A stretch of 17,916 nucleotides of DNA, from NCBI GenBank assembly GCA_012842545.1, contig DUSQ01000061.1:1-17916 (forward strand), given 5' to 3'. Positions 13,863 through 17,916 of this stretch are shown here, piece after piece. The notes beneath the pieces are model-generated. The model was not told where the DNA came from. It saw nothing but the letters and a program-made list of their open reading frames with translations, and did not search any database. This stretch comes from Coprothermobacter sp. GTDB taxonomy: Bacteria; Coprothermobacterota; Coprothermobacteria; Coprothermobacterales; Coprothermobacteraceae. Made by a program: the position numbers and the translations under genes. Each line of letters opens with the position of its first letter. Position 1 is the first letter of the stretch.

Positions 13863-13871
13863 ATTATATCA
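13863..13871 (-). promoter_or_regulatory. Extended -10 promoter for the CDF gene
   Basis: TGATATAAT on the minus strand, identical to the bioY promoter core. The hexamer ends 11 bases before the ATG at 13851, so the mRNA should have a leader of only about four bases and no ribosome-binding site. Confidence 0.6.
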
Positions 13872-13890
13872 TAGGATCACTCGTGTCACT

Positions 13891-14018
13891 TTGATTATTC
13901 TTGATTACAGTGGCAGCTAGCCCAGATAATCAAGTTCGGAGGTATTTACCTGAGCTGGTTTTGCTTGTTCTCATAGGGAAGCATGACCAAAACAGTTTAC
14001 CGTGATCTTATAATCAAG
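13891..14018. repeat. Four copies of TTGATTA/TAATCAA in the CDF-PLP enzyme intergenic region
   Basis: TTGATTA occurs at 13891-13897 and 13901-13907, exactly 10 bases apart; its complement TAATCAA occurs at 13927-13933 and 14011-14017. The inner pair forms an 8-base inverted repeat (CTTGATTA/TAATCAAG). The last copy overlaps the TATAAT at 14009-14014. A separate palindrome, AGGTATTTACCT, lies at 13940-13951. Repeated motifs of this sort between divergent genes suggest operator sites for an unidentified regulator. Confidence 0.45.
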
Positions 14019-14026
14019 CGGTGAAC
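13995..14026 (+). promoter_or_regulatory. -10 box of the PLP enzyme gene inside an imperfect dyad
   Basis: TATAAT at 14009-14014 is flanked by GTTTACCG (13995-14002) and CGGTGAAC (14019-14026), which pair over eight positions with one G-T; TGAT and ATCA extend the pairing inward. There is no clear -35. Transcription from this box would start near 14021, making the dyad a DNA operator. If the real promoter is further upstream, the dyad would instead be an RNA hairpin in the leader. Confidence 0.45.
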
Positions 14027-14033
14027 TTGACAC

Positions 14034-14095
14034 GGACTTGTTTTGTGGATGCTCCTTTGTCGGCACAAAACAGGTCTTAACATTCAAAAAGGAGG
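14034..14095 (+). promoter_or_regulatory. Candidate cis-regulatory RNA: hairpin with an anti-Shine-Dalgarno loop
   Basis: Bases 14034-14047 pair with 14064-14077 over 14 consecutive positions (12 Watson-Crick, two G-U), with a perfect nine-pair core TGTTTTGTG/CACAAAACA. The 16-base loop contains CTCCTTT (14052-14058), the exact complement of AAAGGAG (14088-14094), the Shine-Dalgarno sequence of the PLP enzyme gene. Loop-to-SD pairing would make a pseudoknot that hides the ribosome-binding site. No T-run follows, so this would act on translation rather than termination. I recognise no known riboswitch class in it. Confidence 0.5.
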
Positions 14096-14103
14096 TTGGG
14101 TTT

Positions 14104-15180
14104 TTGTCAAGACCCTTAAGAGAACCTTTGTTTAAAACCACAGCTTTTACCTTCAACTCTTTTGTAGAAATGCAAGCAGCACTTTACGGCGACTCCAAGG
14201 ATTATTTCTACGCCAGAGATGGCCACCCTACCTTGGAAGCCTTGGAGAAAAGACTTCTTGAGGTAGAACCAGCGGATTTTGCCATGGTGTTTTCTACAGG
14301 CATGTCAGCCATAAGCACAGGGGTTTTTGCTCTTCTTAGTGGGGGAGACCACGTTATCGTGCAAAAAGAGATCTATGGCCCTACTCGATTACTGTTTGAA
14401 GAATATCTGTCCAGTTTCGGTGTTTCTTCCTCATTTTTGGATGTGAATGATATGAAAGCTCTGGAAAGTTCAATCACACCGGATACGGAACTTATCTATT
14501 TAGAAATGCCTGCACCTTTTACGCTAAGCTGTGCTCCGCTAAAGGAAATTAGAAGCTTAGCAGACAAGTATCAAATCAGCATCATGGTGGATAACAGTGC
14601 TGGCTTTGGATATGAGAGAGTATCTCATTATGCTGATCTGGTTGCCGTTTCATTGAGCAAGTACCCTGCAGGAGATAGCGGAATCATGGGCGGCGCGCTC
14701 CTGGGCACCCAGGGGTGGAAAGAGCCTGTGGAAATGGCCCGTAGTACTTTTGGAGGCAGCATGATGCCTTGGGATGCAGAGTCTCTTCTCGGTGAAATGG
14801 AAAACATGGAGACACAGCTGGAACTGATTGCCAGCGGTGCTTACCAGTTTCGTAATATGCTTAGAGAGCACCCCAAGGTAAAGAACGTTTACTATCCTGA
14901 AGAGCACAGCGGTAAGGATCTTAGAATGGGAGGTTTTGTTACCGTCGAAATTGACATAAGTCTCATGGATGTGCCCCGTTTCATTGACGGCTTGACTTTA
15001 TTCCAAAAAGGTGTGTTCTGGGGCGGCAGTGTCCCTGTGGTGACTCCTCTTCTGGCTTCCTACAGAATAGAAGTACTTAAGGAGTGGGGCCTTAGCCCCG
15101 GTTTGATCCGTTTTTACACGGGTACCGCGAACCCAAAACAGCTTTATTCTGATGTTGTTAATGCTTTAGAGTCTTTATGA
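14104..15180 (+). CDS. PLP-dependent Cys/Met metabolism (trans-sulfuration) family enzyme
   Basis: A fold-type I PLP enzyme of 358 residues related to cystathionine gamma-synthase, cystathionine lyases and methionine gamma-lyase. Family marks: FYARDGHPTLEALEKRLLEVE (usual YSR..NPT), FSTGMSAISTGVFALL (phosphate-binding turn), LIYLEMPAPFTLSC, IMVDNSAGFG with the Asp that contacts the PLP ring nitrogen, and the Schiff-base Lys186 in VAVSLSKYPAGDSGIMGG. The signature is off consensus: SLSK for STTK and GDS for GHS, and the C-terminal substrate region (GLIRFYTGTANPKQL) is divergent, so reaction specificity is unclear. The TTG start has AAAAAGGAGG eight bases upstream; in-frame codons from 14038 lie inside the leader hairpin. 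Its last six bases overlap the convergent pyrE. Confidence 0.83.
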   Translation: MSRPLREPLFKTTAFTFNSFVEMQAALYGDSKDYFYARDGHPTLEALEKRLLEVEPADFAMVFSTGMSAISTGVFALLSGGDHVIVQKEIYGPTRLLFEEYLSSFGVSSSFLDVNDMKALESSITPDTELIYLEMPAPFTLSCAPLKEIRSLADKYQISIMVDNSAGFGYERVSHYADLVAVSLSKYPAGDSGIMGGALLGTQGWKEPVEMARSTFGGSMMPWDAESLLGEMENMETQLELIASGAYQFRNMLREHPKVKNVYYPEEHSGKDLRMGGFVTVEIDISLMDVPRFIDGLTLFQKGVFWGGSVPVVTPLLASYRIEVLKEWGLSPGLIRFYTGTANPKQLYSDVVNALESL

Positions 15181-15765
15181 TGTACTCTTTTGCTGTCGCT
15201 GCTTTGTACCTGGTTTTACCAAAGGTAAGCCAGCTTTACACAACGGGCAGCTTTCTGGGTCATAAATGGGCAAATCCAAGAATAGCAGACTATCGTACGG
15301 CACAGGCAGGATTATTTCCTTCTGACGCTGAACTACGGCTAGTGCGAAATCGACTATGCCACCCAAGTTTTTCACCAAGTTCACCAGCTCCAAGGTAGAT
15401 CCCCCCGTGGTAAATACGTCTTCTACTGTGAGGTAGTGTGCATTTTGTTGTATTTCGAAGCCTCTTCTGAATGTGAGGTTTCCATCTTCTCTTTCAGCAA
15501 AGAGGAATGGTTTATTTAGCTGTCTTGCTACTTCGTAGCCGATGACCACAGCGCCCAAAGCAGGTGAAACTACTCCTGTGAGGTTCTTAATGTCTAGCTT
15601 CGCTTCCACTTTCTTAACAAGCTCGCTGGCTATGAATGCTGTGTCTTCGGGTTGCACAAAAGCTCTTTGACACTGTACATAAATGTCAGAATGTTTGCCG
15701 CTGGCAAGTAAAAAATGTCCACGCAAAATGGCACCCCGCTGTTCCAGAAGTTCCAACACTGTCAT
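15175..15765 (-). CDS. pyrE: Orotate phosphoribosyltransferase
   Basis: PyrE attaches orotate to PRPP, giving OMP. The 196-residue product has GHFLLASGKHSDIYVQC near the N terminus, GVVSPALGAVVIGYEVA, and the PRPP motif VEDVFTTGGST with Glu115-Asp116. The C-terminal tail YDPESCPLCKAGLPLVKPG, with Cys173 and Cys176, is characteristic of the Thermus/clostridial branch and absent from the E. coli enzyme. The ATG at 15765 overlaps the pyrF stop as ATGA and has GGGAG eight bases upstream inside pyrF; the longer frame to 15780 is not needed. It is the last gene of the pyr cluster and meets the PLP enzyme gene tail to tail with a six-base overlap. Confidence 0.95.
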   Translation of the reverse strand: MTVLELLEQRGAILRGHFLLASGKHSDIYVQCQRAFVQPEDTAFIASELVKKVEAKLDIKNLTGVVSPALGAVVIGYEVARQLNKPFLFAEREDGNLTFRRGFEIQQNAHYLTVEDVFTTGGSTLELVNLVKNLGGIVDFALAVVQRQKEIILPVPYDSLLFLDLPIYDPESCPLCKAGLPLVKPGTKQRQQKSTS

Positions 15766-16469
15766 ATTAGCTGCTCCCACCTTTCTTGCAAGGTTCTTAA
15801 GGCTTCTTGTGGATTTGGGGCACTCGTTAAGGCTCTACCGATAACAATGAAATCAGAGACCTTGACCGCTTCCTCAAGAGTGCCGGTGCGTTTTTGATCC
15901 TGAGCCGGCACTTCGTCGAAACGGACGCCTGGGGTAACAGTGAGAAATTCTTTGCCCAAGTTTTCTTTTACGAGAGGTGCCTCTTTTATCGAACAAACCA
16001 CACCGTCCAAGTGTTGCTCTTTCACCAGCTGAGCCAAAGTCATCACGGTTTTATCTGCGTTGGTCAATCTAAACATCTGCAAGTCTTCTTCAGACAGACT
16101 AGTGAGCAAAGTAACACCGATGGCTCTGATGGGCTTCTTATGAAAATCGGACATCTCGGTTACGGCTTCTTTGAAAGCAGATAGAGTGTCTTTTCCACTC
16201 AATGCGTGCACGTTTATCATATCGACTGGGTAACGAGACAGTAGTGCCTTTGTTGCTTTGTAAACAGTGTTTGGTATGTCTGAGAGTTTTAGATCTAAAA
16301 AAATGTGTTTGCTGCGCTGAAAGAGTTTGGCTATGGTGTAGTCACCTTGAGCGTAAAAAGCCTCCATGCCAACTTTGTACCAATCGAATAAGTGTTCCGT
16401 TTGCTCAATCCAGTAGTCAATGCATTCCCTTTTTTGAAAGTCCAATGCCAGTACCAAATTGGGCTTCAT
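15762..16469 (-). CDS. pyrF: Orotidine 5'-phosphate decarboxylase (type 1)
   Basis: PyrF decarboxylates OMP to UMP, the step after PyrE. The 235-residue alpha/beta barrel has LVLALDF at strand 1 (Asp10), YKVGMEAFY (Lys32), the catalytic FLDLKLSDIPNTV with the Asp59-Lys61-Asp64 array, INVHALSG, and the phosphate-binding end VTPGVRF with DQKRTGTLEEA and FIVIGRALTSA. LKLSDIP replaces the more common LKFHDIP, without loss of catalytic residues. The ATG is preceded by AAGGAGGTG, which lies between the pyrD stop and this start. It overlaps pyrE by four bases. Arrangement and spacing indicate a single polycistronic mRNA. Confidence 0.95.
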   Translation of the reverse strand: MKPNLVLALDFQKRECIDYWIEQTEHLFDWYKVGMEAFYAQGDYTIAKLFQRSKHIFLDLKLSDIPNTVYKATKALLSRYPVDMINVHALSGKDTLSAFKEAVTEMSDFHKKPIRAIGVTLLTSLSEEDLQMFRLTNADKTVMTLAQLVKEQHLDGVVCSIKEAPLVKENLGKEFLTVTPGVRFDEVPAQDQKRTGTLEEAVKVSDFIVIGRALTSAPNPQEALRTLQERWEQLI

Positions 16470-16475
16470 GTGCAG

Positions 16476-17300
16476 TTACACCTCCTTGATGAGTGTTTCA
16501 ATGAAAAGTGGATTCCATAGGTTTCCTGTGCCGACCTCAAGTGCTTTAGCACCTGCTAATAAGAATTTCTTTGCGATGTTAGCAGAAACAATGCCCCCTG
16601 AGGCGACTAATGTGTGTGCCTTTGAGTATTTGTAAACACTGTTGAGAACAATGGGATAGATGGCAGGCCCACTTAATCCACCGCTAATAGCACCCAAAAT
16701 GGGTTTACCTGATTGCGTATCAATGTCCATGGCGGGGAATGTGTTAAAAAGCACGAACGCTTCTACTTTGCTTTCCCAATGGTCCAAAACTTCCTCTAAC
16801 TGCTCTGTAAATGGAGACAGTTTAACTAAAAGAGGTTTTTTACTGCTGTTCAGGGAGGCTTCTAATATGTTTGACACGGCGGCGTAATCCTTGCCTACAA
16901 CTTCTCCCCCCGTTTTCACGTTTGGGCAGGAAAGATTAAGCTCAAAGGCGTCGATAAGGTCATAGGTAGATAGCTCCCTGAGTATGGTTGCAAATTCCTC
17001 GGGAGATTCACCGCCTACTGACACAATGAGAGTAGTTGGTTTTTCAAACTTTGCTAGGAACGTTTTAAAAGCTTTCAATCCCATGTTCTGTAGACCGATG
17101 CTGTTGAGCAGGCCCGCTGGCGTTTCCACCAAGCGAGGAGGTTTATTTCCTGCACGGGGCTTAATGGTTATGGTCTTGGTCACAACTGCACCAAACTTGT
17201 CCAGTGGTATGAAATCCACATCAGCATAGCCACAAGTGCCTGAACTCGCTATGAATGGGTTTTTTAGGGTGAGGCTTTTCAAGATCACAGCTTCTGCCAT
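16476..17300 (-). CDS. pyrD: Dihydroorotate dehydrogenase, class 1B catalytic subunit
   Basis: PyrD oxidises dihydroorotate to orotate with FMN; class 1B enzymes pass the electrons to NAD through PyrK. Marks: NPFIASSGTCGY, the FMN/substrate segment VTKTITIKPRAGNKPPRL, ETPAGLLNSIGLQN, and ELNLSCPNVKTGG with Cys125, the active-site base of class 1 enzymes (Ser in class 2), then KLSPFTEQ, VLFNTFPAMDID and the FMN phosphate site VASGGIVSA with EVGTG. At 274 residues it is about 25-30 shorter than usual; the C-terminal helix is trimmed and the segment after KLSP is reduced. It overlaps pyrK by 16 bases, which suits the known PyrD2K2 complex. SD-like AGGTGAAG lies within pyrK. Confidence 0.95.
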   Translation of the reverse strand: MAEAVILKSLTLKNPFIASSGTCGYADVDFIPLDKFGAVVTKTITIKPRAGNKPPRLVETPAGLLNSIGLQNMGLKAFKTFLAKFEKPTTLIVSVGGESPEEFATILRELSTYDLIDAFELNLSCPNVKTGGEVVGKDYAAVSNILEASLNSSKKPLLVKLSPFTEQLEEVLDHWESKVEAFVLFNTFPAMDIDTQSGKPILGAISGGLSGPAIYPIVLNSVYKYSKAHTLVASGGIVSANIAKKFLLAGAKALEVGTGNLWNPLFIETLIKEV

Positions 17301-17916
17301 AGCACTTCACCTGCCTCAAAAATGGGGCCTTCTTTGCATACTCTCTGATAGCCAGATATGGTGGTAATCACACAGCCGTAGCAGGCGCCGAAGCCACAAG
17401 CCATACGTTCTTCCAGGGAAACTAAGCCATTTGTACCCCACTTGGTTACTAGACCTTTGAGCATGGGTTTTGGCCCGCAGGCACAGTAAAACTGCTCTTT
17501 TTCGGGCAGTAGGTCTGTGACCAAGGTGGGTTCCACCGATACCTTCTGTGGTTTTACCGGTAAGTAGTCTAACAGGGTCACATTTTGCTCAATGCTCTCA
17601 CCGTGAACCCAAGTAAAGGGTAAGTTCTGCTCTGTAAGTCTCTGTGCCAGAAAGCAAATGGGTGCTATGCCTGCACCGCCACTTACAAGGAAAACGTCAC
17701 TTACCATGGCTGGGAAGGGCTTTCCGTAAGGTCCTTCAACTCTGACTTCATCAGGGATGTTGTTGGTAAAGGGACCAACCTTTTTGATGATGAAGAAGAT
17801 GCTGTTGCTCTCCATAAATGCCACAGAAAAAGGTTTCTTTACGTAGTCTTTGTAGAACATGTAAAACTGGCCCGGTTGTGGAAGTTCTCCTTCTACCACC
17901 GAGCCAAAGGAAACCA
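17285..17916 (-). CDS. pyrK: Dihydroorotate dehydrogenase electron-transfer subunit (start outside the window)
   Basis: PyrK carries FAD and a [2Fe-2S] cluster and lets the class 1B PyrD use NAD. Seen here: PGQFYMFY at the end of the first barrel strand, KKPFSVAF in the flavin-binding barrel (an analogue of RxYS), the NAD-domain turn LVSGGAGIAPICFLA, the ACGPKPMLKGL motif, and the cluster ligands in MACGFGACYGC followed by VCKEGPIF, four cysteines in the usual C-x4-C-x2-C-x(n)-C order. The frame stays open to the right edge (Val-Ser-Phe-Gly-Ser precedes the GTG at 17899), so that GTG is internal and roughly the first 15-25 residues are outside. It is the upstream neighbour of pyrD in the cluster; pyrB or pyrC may lie beyond the edge. 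Confidence 0.93.
   Translation of the reverse strand, partial: VSFGSVVEGELPQPGQFYMFYKDYVKKPFSVAFMESNSIFFIIKKVGPFTNNIPDEVRVEGPYGKPFPAMVSDVFLVSGGAGIAPICFLAQRLTEQNLPFTWVHGESIEQNVTLLDYLPVKPQKVSVEPTLVTDLLPEKEQFYCACGPKPMLKGLVTKWGTNGLVSLEERMACGFGACYGCVITTISGYQRVCKEGPIFEAGEVLWQKL

Noticed and set aside
14027..14032. Perfect TTGACA as a -35 box
   Set aside because: No -10-like hexamer at 16-18 bases downstream (TGCTCC region). The sequence lies between the -10 at 14009 and the leader hairpin, so it is probably fortuitous.
14034..14077. Reading the leader hairpin as an intrinsic terminator
   Set aside because: The stem is A/U-rich on both arms and is followed by TTAACATTC, not by a T-run; the loop complement to the SD fits a translational role better.

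Overview
The window is a dense stretch of bacterial chromosome: protein genes nearly end to end, gaps mostly under 130 bases, no stretch over 300 bases without a gene, and no RNA gene, CRISPR array, insertion sequence or prophage that I can see. Gene content (NadB/NadC, BioY, a class 1B PyrK/PyrD pair, a PyrE with a C-terminal CxxC, DUF2905, DUF1177, a COG1926-type phosphoribosyltransferase) suggests a small-genome, anaerobic, probably thermophilic monoderm. A Coprothermobacter-like or deep Firmicutes-like host is my guess from gene style, not something I could test.

Layout. 1-1623: end of nadB overlapping nadC (NAD synthesis), + strand. 1620-2403: bioY then a DUF2905 membrane protein, - strand, meeting nadC tail to tail. 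2526-3176: a lone phosphoribosyltransferase. 3297-6514: a probable + operon of a sugar-nucleotide epimerase, DUF3783, a LapA-like membrane protein, a stripped-down NagA-like amidohydrolase and a methyltransferase-like protein. 6579-8058: an orphan protein overlapping a nitrilase-superfamily amidohydrolase. 8028-8474 (-): a PerR-type regulator sharing a 40-base control region with 8515-10280 (+), a HAD phosphatase overlapping an AlaX-like tRNA-editing protein. 10449-11396: DUF1177. 11568-13851 (-): two tandem histidine phosphatases and a cation diffusion facilitator with a manganese-type site. 14104-15180 (+): a PLP enzyme of the Cys/Met family behind an unusually structured 252-base control region. 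15175-17916 (-): pyrK-pyrD-pyrF-pyrE, running off the right edge.

Control themes. Genes inside operons have clear Shine-Dalgarno sequences. Several lone or first genes instead have a -10 hexamer only 6 or 7 bases before the ATG and no Shine-Dalgarno, as expected for leaderless mRNAs (orphan at 6579, perR, HAD, both histidine phosphatases; the CDF gene is close to this). All three convergent gene pairs overlap at their stop codons (4, 31 and 6 bases), leaving no room for ordinary intergenic terminators.

The best candidate for something undescribed is the leader of the PLP enzyme: a 14-pair hairpin whose loop carries a 7-base exact complement of that gene's Shine-Dalgarno sequence, sitting just downstream of a -10 box embedded in a dyad. 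It looks like a cis-acting translational switch and matches no riboswitch class I can name. The NagA-like protein, which lacks both beta-sandwich segments and has Asn where the catalytic Asp belongs, is the second.
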